This document shows, piece by piece, positions 1 through 11,518 of a stretch of 64,000 bases of DNA. The stretch's first letter is position 1. Each line of letters starts with the position of its first letter. Source of the stretch: Paramacrobiotus metropolitanus. Lineage: Eukaryota > Tardigrada > Eutardigrada > Parachela > Macrobiotidae. Where the stretch lies: NCBI RefSeq assembly GCF_019649055.1, contig NW_026570231.1, positions 186,001-250,000 on the forward strand, written 5' to 3'. A program made the position numbers and the translations under genes. The notes under the pieces were generated by a model. It ran no database searches, had not been told where the DNA came from, and saw nothing but the letters and a program-made list of their open reading frames with translations.

Positions 1-210
1 ACAGATACATATATAAATATGGACTTACTTATAATTACTTATGATACATACAATCTACGGGTCACGAAAATCACAATGTAATACAGGTATGCATCTACAC
101 TTGTTACTTTATTCATTGCCGCAACGTGTCTTTACTGCTTACTGGCTGGGAGCTGCCGCATTAGTTCCATGCAATTTGAAATAATTTGCACTAGTTAGAT
201 TTTTTTCCAT

Positions 211-256
211 CTTGTTGCGTCCAGCTTATTGATCTTGTTGCGTCCAGCTTTTTGAT
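211..256. repeat. 23-bp tandem duplication
   Basis: Two adjacent 23-bp copies (211-233 and 234-256) start with CTTGTTGCGTCCAGCTT and differ at one base. They lie in the intron upstream of the first visible p23 exon. No function is apparent. Confidence 0.8.
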
Positions 257-388
257 GGGGCCAAATATAGTACTGGAAAAGCAATTGACTCTATACAGAA
301 TACATTCCAAAAAATCATAGAATTCGCCTGTGTCTGCTACCTTTAAACTCCGGTTAAAATGCCGGCTCGCATATGGCTTATTTCCCAG

Positions 389-938
389 GCTCCATGAAAC
401 CCGGTTGGCTGAAGACAGATTTTAGTCGATGGCGAGATGAAGAAGACGAAGCTGGTGGCGACGACGATGATGAAAATGGTGCAGACTTTCAAAACGTAAG
501 TGTATGTGGCCGAATACCACAAAGGAATATAAAATATATGACCCGCATAAGTACCTTCCGCTTTTCATGTCCAGTCATACCTGGGAAATGTACGTGGCCG
601 TAATTCCATCGCTTGCATAAGATGCGCTAGTATGGCTGGTAAAAGCCAGCATACCGATTCCGTATAAGCCGTAACAGAAGCATTTTTCCGTCGTATTAAA
701 TAAACTTTGTAAGCGGTGAAGCGTGCGAAATACTGTATACATATAGTGCAAAAATTTGTGATTGCATTCTTATAAATCCAATGAAAATTGCTTGAATTGT
801 CGTTTTCAGCTTTTACACAAAATGGGTGGGAATGCGCAACCAGACACCGGAGCTGGAGATGCAAGTACCGAAAACGCTCACGCCGTTGTGGATTCGGATG
901 ACGACATCGAAGAAGAAATGCCGAAGCTTGAAGGATAG
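389..938 (+). CDS. HSP90 co-chaperone p23 (prostaglandin E synthase 3 family), C-terminal exons
   Basis: Last two exons of a p23/Sba1-type HSP90 co-chaperone; the CS-domain exons lie upstream of the window. Exons are 389-495 (acceptor AG at 387-388, donor GTAAGT at 496) and 810-938, stop TAG at 936. The first exon encodes WLKTDFSRWRDEEDE, which matches the signature at the end of the p23 CS domain (human form WLSVDFNNWKDWEDD). The second encodes a short Met/Gly segment and a very acidic tail ending in DDDIEEEMPKLEG, like other p23 proteins, whose unstructured acidic tail supports passive chaperoning. Family members act in the cytosol, stabilising ATP-bound HSP90 on clients. An ATG at 373 lies inside the intron and should not be taken as the start. 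The 5' part is missing because of the window edge, not because the gene is broken. Confidence 0.85.
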
Positions 939-2011
939 CAGTCAAATTGTGTCTGACAATAGCTCTTGCACACGAAAGGCGGGCTTGCAGTTCTGGGCAA
1001 AGAAAATAAGTAATGCCTTCGTTTTTTCTGCACTTGGCACTCATTACAGTGGTCAAATAAGCCGCATTATGATCTTTTTTTGGTGTGGTTTGTGAGAAAT
1101 TTTTCTTTTTCCTTTTTGTTTTTTTTTCATCTTCCAGTACGGTATAGTAGATCGACAGTTTTCGGATACAAGGAGAAAGACATCTGTCAAAGCGGAATGA
1201 GCATTATAATCATTTTTTAAAAGTAACTGCAAGTAATATTTCCAAACGACAAAGCCAAACAGCGCTGAGCAGGTCTCCTACGAAGGTTTAGGTGGTGTTT
1301 ATGCAAACTTGATCTCAACAAATATTCCTAATTGTAAACGTCTTAAAAAGTCTGCAGGGAAGCTAAAAGTCCGCCGAAAACACGAACCTCAACAGCAGCA
1401 AGGATCGCTTCAGACCATCGCACCACGGAGGACGCTTGGTTTTTTGAACCGGCCCGAATTAAGGCTGGACCATATTACGGAAGTACGAGTAAATTGTACT
1501 CTATATAATACAACGGCCTAATTACACCTCTTTCAACGTACATATGCGATAATGTACAGATAGTTACGAGTATTTAGCCATACTTATAACGCGTGCATCA
1601 GTATTAATGTCACCACGGACGTTTGAATAAAAACCGATCCACCCTACATTTAACGATTTCAATAACGCCTTCCTTGATCGCCCACTTGAAATGAACCAAA
1701 ATAACTGCCAAAAATGCGGCACGAGATGTCTGAGACCACCGAAGTTCTGCCTATAAAAATTGATCTTTGTACAAAAGGTCATCCGGTTTGCTCGCTTGTG
1801 CCAGTTCGGCCTTATCGCGTTTTCCTGATCCAACGCGCGGTCATTATATATTAGTTGCGGATTTCGTACTGGAATAATACTTGCATTCTCCTTTAGCTAA
1901 TTTATGTTCGTTCTTCTTCATTACCGTTGAGTTAGAGCTGTAAATAGGAGATATTTGCAGGAAGCTGGGAGAAGCCGCTACATTTTTAGCGAGTCCTTTA
2001 ATTAATTAAAG
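939..2011. other. Intergenic, p23 to secreted-protein gene
   Basis: I see no supported gene here. Short ORFs on both strands (for example 1309-1521) lack recognisable domains and consistent splice structure. The stretch should hold the p23 3' UTR and the promoter of the next gene. Confidence 0.5.
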
Positions 2012-3619
2012 ATGGATTATTTCTTCGTGGGCTTACTGATAAGCGCTGCATGTGTGACCTTCTCCACATTTAGTAACGCTTATACCGATCAATATGTGCG
2101 CTTGGAAGCCAAGATTATTCGTTTAGAAAATCCTCAAGGTCTAACGGCTACCGGCATGCCGTGCGGCGGGCCCCTGGCTCCCCGACAATGCAACACCGTG
2201 ATTAATGCGAAAATCGATATGTAAGATTTCTCTTCTGTAAGAACATTTAGCTTGGCAATAGTTTGGGTTAACTGCAGATATATTTCCGAATTGTACACTG
2301 CATAGCGGCATAAATGCGTCAGCTTACAATGATTAGTTTTTAATTAGTTTTAGGTAACAAAATTAGGTTCATTGGTACACATTATTATGCTATACAGCTG
2401 TTCGACAATTAACTGAAAACAAAAAATCAGGAAATTGCTCCGCGTTCATGAATTATTTGGGGCTAAGTGATTTTCTTTTAAACATACTGAGATTCATTTA
2501 AAACCTTGAAAAAGCAGTTTTATTCATTACTGGGATAAATAAAGTTATACATCCTCGGCAGAAACGGTTTGAGCGATCCAAAGTATTCTGAATATCATTA
2601 TCACAACGGTGAATCGGACAAAGAATATAAGCAGCTCGTCGCCAGACACGATGATAATGATCCACATATCGACCAGACAATATCCAAAGATATTTGTGGA
2701 CTGCCCTTAGAAGTAAGAATGATCTGCTCGAATATAAACTTTTGTATTTTATGTTATCCAATATTTGCACTCAAGTTTTTTAAAAATTTCCGAGATCGAT
2801 ATGTCGGGGGTTTAAGAATTTTTAAATTGTAGGATAAAGCTGCCCGGTACCAGAATTTTATTTGATGTTGGTGTTGCAGAAAGCGCTTGTTCGAGTGCGG
2901 ATCCACGAAGAAGGTCAGTAAAACTGTTGAGTGTGAATATATCCCCCCTTCACGATTTTGTTAAGCTGGTAGCTTCATAACGTGCTTAAGGTTTATTTGA
3001 CACGCACACTCAAGTCTAGCTTCATAACTAAATTTATTTTCGGCATGTCCTCCCAAATGTTTCCAAAGTTTTGACGTAGTATTACATGTTCAAGGTATTT
3101 TAACGGATCATCCATTGTTAATTATGACACTCACTACTATGCGGTATCCCATATGGCATCGACAATATAACAAAAAGCTAATCCGGTATTTTGACTTTTT
3201 TGTCAACAAGCAATATTTTTCAGATGCAAGAAGAGGACACAAACGAATCAACGACTTTGTTTGTGAAACGTTCCTCCATCTATTACCAATCCATTCAGTA
3301 TGGTCACCCCTTCAGGTAACCGAAACAGATTGATTAAATTGTACCCAATACTCATGATCAGACATTACAAAGCCAAGCGACTTTGCAAATAGCGTTTTCA
3401 TTTTGATATCCATGTAGATGACCTGTCTAACATTGCAGCTTTGTGAACCTGAATTCCAAAAGAAGAAAATGAGGTACGAATAAATTGAAGTCGGCATGTC
3501 ATTTTATCGTTTGCGGTGTGTTTATGAATTCAGACTTATCCCATTGCCTTTCATATAGGTTATACTTCCGGTATCGTGTTACACGATTAGATCACGATCA
3601 ATGCCAAAAAGAGTATTGA
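2012..3619 (+). CDS. Predicted secreted protein resembling the MNNL/C2 module of Notch ligands
   Basis: Five exons, 2012-2220, 2562-2712, 2880-2913, 3231-3315 and 3559-3619 (stop TGA 3617-3619), join in phase to give 179 aa. Exon 4 could alternatively start at 3224, but only 3231 keeps the following exons in the frame that makes sense. Residues 1-24 are a signal peptide. The mature N-terminus has a strand followed by GMPCGGPL.PRQCNT, which resembles the CCGG...C segment of the Jagged/Delta MNNL domain. Later there is LVRVRIHEE, then acidic DTNES, and finally LYFRYRVTRLDHDQCQKEY just before the stop. In DSL ligands the C2-like domain ends in a similar F-Y-RVTC string leading into the DSL domain. 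Here the chain stops there, so no DSL or EGF repeats are encoded. The family assignment is pattern matching by eye. The gene itself is supported by the consistent phases. Confidence 0.5.
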
Positions 3620-5490
3620 TGCCAGAAAATACGTTCTCAAAAACCGCAATGCAATTCTCAGATATATTATAATCCCGGCTTTCTGTTTTAGTCGCTTATA
3701 TGTCGCGGGAAACCATCGAAACACGTGTTCTGTGATATATTCGTAATTGTATCTGTTAAAACCACTGCCTGCCTTAATTTTATTGTGTTCATATGTGCCC
3801 AAATACATAGACGTGCTAGAGCGTCGCTTGTATTTATTATGTAATGCGCATCCAACTTACTGCATTAAAATTTATTGCATTATTCCACGATCCGATCGAA
3901 GGTGCACGTTTTGATCCGAAGCAGATTCTTAATTTTGATATACTCAACAGGTATCTACATTGTTAATAAGCCAGACAAATGTAAAACAACTTATTGCACT
4001 TCATAAGACCAACACTTTTCGAAAGCGTCTTAGTCATCAACTTTTAACAGCTTATAATACATTGGTTTCATAAATTAAACCAGTTTATAATAATCTTATA
4101 CAATATATTGATGGAAACGTCGTTCTTTTTCGTGATGACCTTTAGGTTTATAATGCATTTCTCTCTCGAAAGCCACTATTTGTAGTCCAGATTTAAAGCC
4201 TTACGAAACAAAAATGTGACCTCCATCATTTGTACGGTGGTCCATGCTGTCAATGACCGTAAACCGGGCGAATGCGCCCACGCAATGCTGCCAAAAAATA
4301 CTTCGGGGACTGCCGTTTCGGCTGCGGTATTTCTTGTTGAATATTTAATAAAATGAGTGCTGACTGGAACACGACTCATGAACGGCAGTAACCTGTCCAT
4401 AAATGTATTGTGAAACAGTATAAAATGGAAAAATATTTGTGACGGGACCAGAAAAATTGTGCATGCTAGGCCGATCGCTATTTCCTGGATTACGAGTTTA
4501 CTTGTACGTGGCCCGGGAACCGTACATCGCGATGTTTGTTGCCATTAGCTTTTGCCTACAAGGTCAAACTTGTGAGTACCTGTTAAACTTAGGAAATTAC
4601 ATATGAAGATTAACTGTCTCGCACCTGATACCGGGCGAGTATTCCTTTGCGGATTATATATTGACGAAGTTATTAATTATGAAATCCTTGCGGTATGGGA
4701 AATTTAATCAAAATTTTTTGTAGAAAAGACCCGGCTTCCGATTAGCAGTATAGTTGAGCCAGAGCTGATGCGTACTAGACATCGCGTTCAACTGATTGGC
4801 GTATAAGCTATCCCGTACTTAGGCTTCTTTTAAGCCATTTACAGCGGAAGAACGGGATGTCTTGGGATGAATGTTAGCTTATACGCTCGCCCACCCAATG
4901 TAATCCGTCTTTTTCATTAAGTCCGTACGCTAGTTAGAGCATCTCTGACGACAGCTAAAGAGGAATTCAAGTAATGCCGTACAGATACGTAATACGAAAA
5001 CATTTCTCTGAGAGAGCTTAATAAAACAGGCTGAAACGATCAAGATGGCTTCTCGGCAAAGGTGCGTGCATTTCTGTTTGAACCTATGCAGATACCTGTT
5101 AAATACCAAATGTAATAACTCATATTGTAAGCATTACATTAGAAATGCACAGAATTTTGATGCACTTGCTGCAACTTGTTAGCTGCTAAAATTAATATGT
5201 ATACATATCTATATATGTAGTATTGATGCAACCGGACGTTCGGATCGCTGGATCTCAATTGCACGGTAATGGCATTAATTAATGATACTCGTAATCCGAT
5301 CATGAACTTGCGTTCGCCATTCGTGGATTCTGGACGAATGCTCTGATCAGAAGGCTGACAAAATCTGGGTTCTACTGGATGGACGCTAGTTAGATTGCGA
5401 CGCGTATAGCGATGGTAAACCACTTTATTGCTGAGTGCTTTGGTCCAGCCTAAAACGATTTTTATTTACAATGACAGCATGGAATTACAG
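3620..5490. other. Intergenic / 5' region of guanylate cyclase gene
   Basis: No supported exon. The first coding exon of the guanylate cyclase (expected to be a few codons beginning Met-Tyr-Gly) must lie here or be non-obvious. A candidate at 4531-4572 (ATG to donor GTGAGT) has the right phase but encodes a hydrophobic stretch unlike H-NOX starts, so I do not call it. Inverted repeats occur at 4799-4886. Confidence 0.4.
4799..4886. repeat. Imperfect inverted repeat (12-bp perfect outer arms)
   Basis: GCGTATAAGCTA at 4799-4810 is the reverse complement of 4875-4886. A second short pair, TCCCGT at 4811-4816 and ACGGGA at 4852-4857, lies inside it. It could form a stem of about 88 nt or be the trace of a small inverted-repeat element. 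Confidence 0.6.
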
Positions 5491-8400
5491 TTCGAGCGGT
5501 GGAACTGCTGGTGTGCCAGAAATTTGGCGAAGATGCATGGGAAAGAATGAAGTAAGTTGTAATAAAAAAATCAACTACGAGTAGCTAGAATTAGCGCTCA
5601 CACACTGCGCTCTTGTAGTTTCGCTCTGCATACGAAAAAAAGATATATTTGTATGTATGTAGGTGTCATCAACAACAAACTTATTTGACTATGAATGCGA
5701 TAAGTTTAAAATTTGTGCGTTTTCTGTTTTCCCCAGTTGACGTGTTTTACCTTCATTTAAAAGATTGTATCTAGAGTGTCTGTGGCGAATAACTAATTAT
5801 AGTATTAGTATGAAAATCGCGCATTGATGTTAACTACGAGTAGCATGCTTTAGCAAGTGACCATCTATGTATTCTTTAGTACGTATGTCGTATACGTATA
5901 TCGTATTTTACAGAGTGGCAGCGGGACTAAAAATTTCCGGAAATTTTCTTGTGACCGAATATTATTCGGACATCGTTACGTACAGGTACAGCGCGATCAT
6001 TATCAGTTGTAAACTTCTACAAATATTATAATTATAGCATGATAAATATACCTTTGCGTGTTATGGTAGATTATGTACGCATGATCACTAAAAGAATAGG
6101 GCGCACGAACACGCAAGTACTGTATTGTACAGAATGTATTCTTGTGTTATGCATCTTCAGCCAGTGCATCGAATTGTTCAGCATTATGGTAATTATGAAA
6201 TGATTTCAGACTAGTGGATGCTGCAGAGGAGATTTTAGGTAAGAAAGTTTTAAGTCAAAGCTCAGCCCTGTTAAGAAAAACTAGTGAAAAGCATGGTTTA
6301 TAATGACATTTCACTTTTAGTATATTTCAGTATAACAACATGTATAAAATGTTTGCAATATCGTTTATTCTGTATTATTATATATATGTAGCTATATTAA
6401 AGCTTTGGATACCTTCACAACGTTAAATACGTAACTTTCAGTAAGAGTTAGAAACACACCTATCGATTTACATATTATTAAAGTAAGTACACATGATCTA
6501 CTGTATAATTAAAATCTGCCCTTGTATAGGCGTTTCATCCGAGCAGTTTTGGGAAGTTCTGGGGGAATATTTCTTCGACTACGTTGTCGAATATGGCTAC
6601 AGCCGCTTATTGTCCGTCCTTGGCGGTAAGTTCAAGCAAGTGCGCTGCGCGTACTGACGCACAACATTTTCTTCCGTTTTCCTTTCCGGAGAGAATTGTT
6701 ATTTCCGACTGATCTGCATATGTGATGGTTCTGTGGTTAGAAACGCCAGTGGAATTTTTGGAAAATCTCGATACGCTCCATTGTGCCTTAGGAAGGGTTT
6801 ATCCCATCCGACCACCGTAAGATCCACTTGAAATTTTCTATGATAGAATGTTAATCAAGCAAATTTTTAAACAATTTTTTTTTTAATTTTTTTAATTTTT
6901 TTAATTATTTTTTAAAATTAATGGTAACCTTAAGCATCATACTCGCGGGCGATCTAATAATTTGTAAGACACATGTTTTAAATAAAAATTACCAGTGTCA
7001 GCACTGCTATACGATACATAGACATAATTTTGCCGTTTGGGTAGATTATTTCGGTGTGAGACCCGCAAAAATGGCATGTATCTGCTGCATTATTACTCCA
7101 AACGCCGCAACATGGAATATTACATGATGGGCCTGTTACGCCGCACCCTGGACGTCCTTTACAAGACAAAGATCGAGCTGGTCCTCTTGGAGAAGAATGA
7201 GCATGAAGATCACTGCACGTTTTCCATTTCCTTTAGTAAGACCGGAAGTCCCAATCCCGGGAGCATCCAGGAGGCTGTCAGTGCACCGCTGCAGCCACCT
7301 GACAGTCTTATGCCGTCAGCCCGTATTTCTCCTTCCACTTTCGCCGCACTCTGTCCATTCTACCTCATCTTCACCCGTGATCTGGTCATCAAGGAATGCG
7401 GCCGCTCCATCCTGCTGGCACTTCCGGCTCTCGTGGATGCCGCCCATCGGCTGGATCAGACAGCGCGCTTAGTGCGCCCCTGGCTGCCGCTGACGTTCAA
7501 CAACATTGTTGAGCATCAGAATTCCGTGTTTTTGTTGGATTTCGACTGTCAGACGGCGGGCGGCGTCAAAGAGCGATCACTTAAGCTGAACGGGCAAATG
7601 CTGTATCTGCCGGCTAATGACACCATGCTCTTTATATCGTCACCCTATATTACGTCATTGGAGGATCTTAGCGCCAAGGGCTATTCACTAAGCGATGTAC
7701 CGTTGCACGATGCCAAAAGGGAATTTATTTTGGCGTCGGAAAACTTTGCCCTTGAACATAAAATTATTTCCCAGCTTGAGGATTTGACACAGCGACTGCA
7801 GCAGACAACAAAACAAGTGCAGGACGAGAAAAAGAAAACCGATAAGTAAGGAACGCAAGGCCGTAATTAGCTAAATTCTTATGATTTTGAAAAATAAAAT
7901 TAATTTTTATATCGTCGCAGCAAAACAATTCACCATTGGCAGTACTGCATACTCCCACTGCATAACATAATCCAATCACATAATTGCTATATTAAATATA
8001 GCAATAAAACTAATTATTTTGAAAATTAGCATTAATGAAATGCACATGATTAGCCGATTCAAAAATCTTTAAGCACTGTACAATTCCTGGGTACAGAAAT
8101 CTACGTAGAATACAGTACTAACTATTACAACATCATAAGTCTTTCTCAACCTTACACCACTGTACTGACTGCAGGCTGCAGTAAGCATATGGGCGCGTAA
8201 AAATGGTACTAGCAATACTTAATAGTTAATGACACTTAATGTCACCAAATAATTATCCGGGTCACCAAATAATTCAACCTTGCTAAGATCTTCATTCCTG
8301 TTGCTTCAGTTTATAGCTATAAACTGAAGCAACAGGAATGAAGATCTTAGCAAGGACTGAAGTGCTCTATAGAGCACTTAATTAAGTGCTCTATAGAGCA

Positions 8401-10057
8401 CTTCAGTCCTGTTGGTTATCTGCAGGTTAATTTATGCAATTCTACCACCGGCTGTAGCGCAGAGTTTGCGCAGCGGATCGTCTGTGAATTCCCAAAGGTA
8501 TGATTCCGTTACAATCCTCTTCAGCGGCGTTGTGGATTTCGATAAATTTTGCTTATCGAAAACTGGCCAAACGGGAGCCATGGAAGTCGTACGATTGTTA
8601 AACCAACTCTACACGGAATTTGATGCGCTGCTAGACACGAAAAATAATCCAAACTTGTATAAGGTTAGTCGCAGAGACAAATGCAAATAGATCCTATCAT
8701 CCATCATGATCCATGCAGTTATCGAGTTACACTCATAATCATTTTCGTATGCCAAACTGGGTTACTCGTACATTATAGGCGGTATTTAAAACGTGCCCTT
8801 TAATAGTGTGTATATAAAAGGCAAATCGGTCTAAAACGTTTGTGGCAGGTGGAGACTGTCATGGATAAATATATGGTGGTCAGTGGTGCACCAAACGTAC
8901 TTCCGCCAAGTGCTCATGCGGAAGAGATTGTCCTTTTGGCCATGAAAATGCGACGATGTTTGCGGGGTTTGACTATTGATTCGAAAGGAACAACCGTCCG
9001 TGTATGTAGACAAACAGTAAAAGTACATAATTATGATAGCCGTTATTCATTTAACATATTAATCACCTATCTAATGTTTCAAGTCTATGCAAAGCAGTTA
9101 TAAAAACCATAATTTCACTGCCAAAATGTTCTACATAATCTAGGAGCCTTAACGGAAGTCTAGTGCAGGTGGCATAATAAGCAGAGTGGTGTTGCAGGTT
9201 ACGATTGGTATACATTCTGGGGAAATTGTAACAGGTAAATACTCAGTACATGCAAGTGATGCAATAAATGTTGGTAAATTTGGTAAATATGGTAAATAAA
9301 TAAATCTGGGAAATATGGTTTTCGGAAACATTACTCGTACGGTAGATAAAAATACACATAACTTTGATGCAATATTTTTTGACTCAGGTGTTATTGGAAA
9401 TCGGATGCCAAGATACTGTCTCTTCGGTACAATTTTATGGGATAGTTGAGCCCACCTAAATGAATCAGTTTTTCGCTATTTTGTGTTAGGATTGTTGTTT
9501 TTACAGGAGACACCGTTAACATGGCTAGTCGCTTTCAAACTACCGGGAAAGAAGGCATGATCAATATTTCTCAAGAGACTGTGAAGTGCGTACGTGTCGA
9601 ATTTGCAGTGTGCTTCCGTAAAACAGCGTTTTGAAAACTACAGATATACTAAACTATATTGCTCATGTAATGCAAATAGGTCAGGAATGGTAAATACATA
9701 AACAAAATACCGGTTATTGGCGGTTAACAACTCTTTTCATTGTAACCTGATTCCAAGTTAATTATGTTCATGTGGCAGCAAATTGGCATTTACTAAAAAA
9801 TATTGAAACTGCATAGAGGATTATTGTTGTGTACATGCAGCTTAATGCAGAAAGACATTTTAAATCGCTTACATCTTCTGGGTAGATGTCTGGACGATGG
9901 TTCTGGCCGTTTGGGATACGCTCGATTAGAAGCTGCTGGCAAAGTTTACTTAAAAGGAAAGAAGGAGCCCGTAAAACTATGGATCCTCCATGAAAGTCTG
10001 ACTTCCGCTGCAGTGGATCGTATAAGAAAAAGATCAATGTTCTGCGAACTGTTGTGA
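5491..10057 (+). CDS. Soluble guanylate cyclase, beta-type subunit (H-NOX / HNOBA / coiled coil / class III cyclase); first exon not found
   Basis: Haem-dependent cyclase making cGMP from GTP in response to NO or O2. Exons: 5491-5551, 5914-5985, 6210-6238, 6530-6625, 6741-6816, 7045-7845, 8426-8663, 8849-9001, 9198-9234, 9388-9426, 9507-9585, 9841-10057; all phases agree and give about 632 aa without the first few residues. H-NOX: exons 1-5, with the proximal haem histidine conserved in LDTLHCAL. The large 801-nt exon carries the HNOBA/PAS-like domain and a signalling helix ending in a Gln/Lys-rich coiled coil. The cyclase domain has TILFSGVVDF (SG where alpha subunits have the metal-binding Asp, so beta-like), guanine-specificity residues Glu in VETV and Cys in RYCLFG, and VNMASR. 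VETVMDKYM has Met where nearly all relatives have Gly. It would need an alpha partner or homodimerise atypically. Only the initiating exon is missing. Confidence 0.9.
8241..8274. repeat. 20-bp-period direct repeat beside the palindromes
   Basis: GTCACCAAATAATT occurs at 8241-8254 and again at 8261-8274, ending three bases before the large palindrome at 8278. The arrangement suggests one small duplicated or mobile unit together with the palindromes. Confidence 0.8.
8278..8355. repeat. 78-bp perfect palindrome
   Basis: Both halves are exact reverse complements with no spacer; the axis is between 8316 and 8317 (TTATAG/CTATAA). It lies in the guanylate cyclase intron 7846-8425. It can extrude as a cruciform in DNA or fold as a 39-bp hairpin in the pre-mRNA, about 70 nt before the 3' splice site. 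Confidence 0.95.
8353..8410. repeat. 58-bp perfect palindrome with internal 20-bp palindromes, overlapping the previous one
   Basis: Exact palindrome with the axis between 8381 and 8382 (CTTAA/TTAAG). It shares AGG (8353-8355) with the 78-bp palindrome. Each arm contains the self-complementary AAGTGCTCTATAGAGCACTT, so smaller hairpins nest in the larger one. It ends 15 nt before the exon at 8426. Confidence 0.95.
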
Positions 10058-11518
10058 AGTCGTTATGACGTACCTACGATGTGTATGGCTTCGCATTGCT
10101 AGTCTCGCTTACTTTCAATTTATTCGCGTCCAAGAGATGCAGAAATCTAGATTTGTGTATCTAGAACATTGCGCTGAATTTTTTGGACAAAAGATGTATT
10201 TTTCCATAAACTCCTACCAAACTCATGTCAACTTGTTTCTTGTTTAGCCCCAAAAAAGTTTTAAAACTTAAGCTTATGTTACAAATTAACACACACATAG
10301 CCACATAGCCGATTGATAGGTCACTGAGTCACTCTATGCATCAGTAATAAATGCGTGTAGTCAACAGCTTCCTGCAACTATAAGAATCTTATGTATAAGT
10401 ACTAATTTTTGTACTCGAAGCATCGCATACTTGTTTAAAATAATTTAAACTGTGAGAGGGGCTAATCATTTTTATAGTACAGTAAGCTAGAACAAGCTGA
10501 ACAAGTAACGGAATAACGGAATTCGGACAGAAAATACGTCAGGAAACCGGCGAAAAACGAGCCACGGAATATCTTCGCCAACGGATCAGTATCGAAATAC
10601 AGCGAGGAAATGCGGCATCGATCATGGGGACGGCGCCGATGGGAGCGAATTTAGACCAAATTTTCTCTGTGATTAGGCCGCCGCTGCCGATTGATGCTTA
10701 ATGAGTGATAGTTTCCGAAGCTTTTGTTAAAAGTACTCGTGTTGTAATTTGTAATAGTGAAACATGCAGAATTATAAAGCTGAACAGCGGTAACAATTAT
10801 TTTTAGTTAAATAAAATTTTTGTGGTTGGGAACGGCAGAGTACAGATTTGCTTTTGGTTTCTCAGCCATGGACCCTAGAAAAATATAACTCGCCTCGTGG
10901 TCAGCTAGAGTAAACAAAAACTTGTACATGTATACAAGATTACAAGTAGTAAGGACTTCGCAAATTTGAGTTATAGTACCGGTACTATGATGCCTCTTTA
11001 TGTGTCATAATTTTACCGCTCACGCGGCTCGAGAATCCTTAGTAGACAAATTCCAGAATACTTATTGTTAGTTAGATCAACAACCGCTTTGCTATAAAAA
11101 CGTTTTGATACTTAATATGTTAATGTGATATATTGGCATGGCAAAGTTTAAAATCGATACAGTTGTACCGCTCGTGAATGTGATTTAATTGATTTATAAT
11201 TTACAATCATTAGCTTATCAGTCAATCCGACGAAATCGTTATCACTTTTAAGCTGCACTGATTCCAGTTATAACATATTTAATTACGAACCACGATCAAA
11301 CATTATGAAGTGATTGCGATTAGACTGTTGGGTATGCCGGTTAGCCAAGAAAAGCTGTGTATCCGTTTTATCGTGGAGCCAAATGGAAAAGTTTGAAATG
11401 ACGGTATACAATGCAGAGTAAGTGTTTACACGCAGCTGTTGATATATTTTTTTGCGAAAACGTGCTCTGCTACATGTACATTTTGTTTGCGCTGCGTTAA
11501 CAATCCTGTTATTTCACC
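10058..11518. other. Intergenic, guanylate cyclase to aquaglyceroporin
   Basis: AT-rich, and no exon I can support. It presumably holds the cyclase 3' UTR and the aquaporin promoter. Confidence 0.5.

Noticed and set aside
4531-4572. Candidate first exon of the guanylate cyclase
   Set aside because: Phase fits, but the peptide is a hydrophobic leader unlike the Met-Tyr-Gly start of H-NOX domains.
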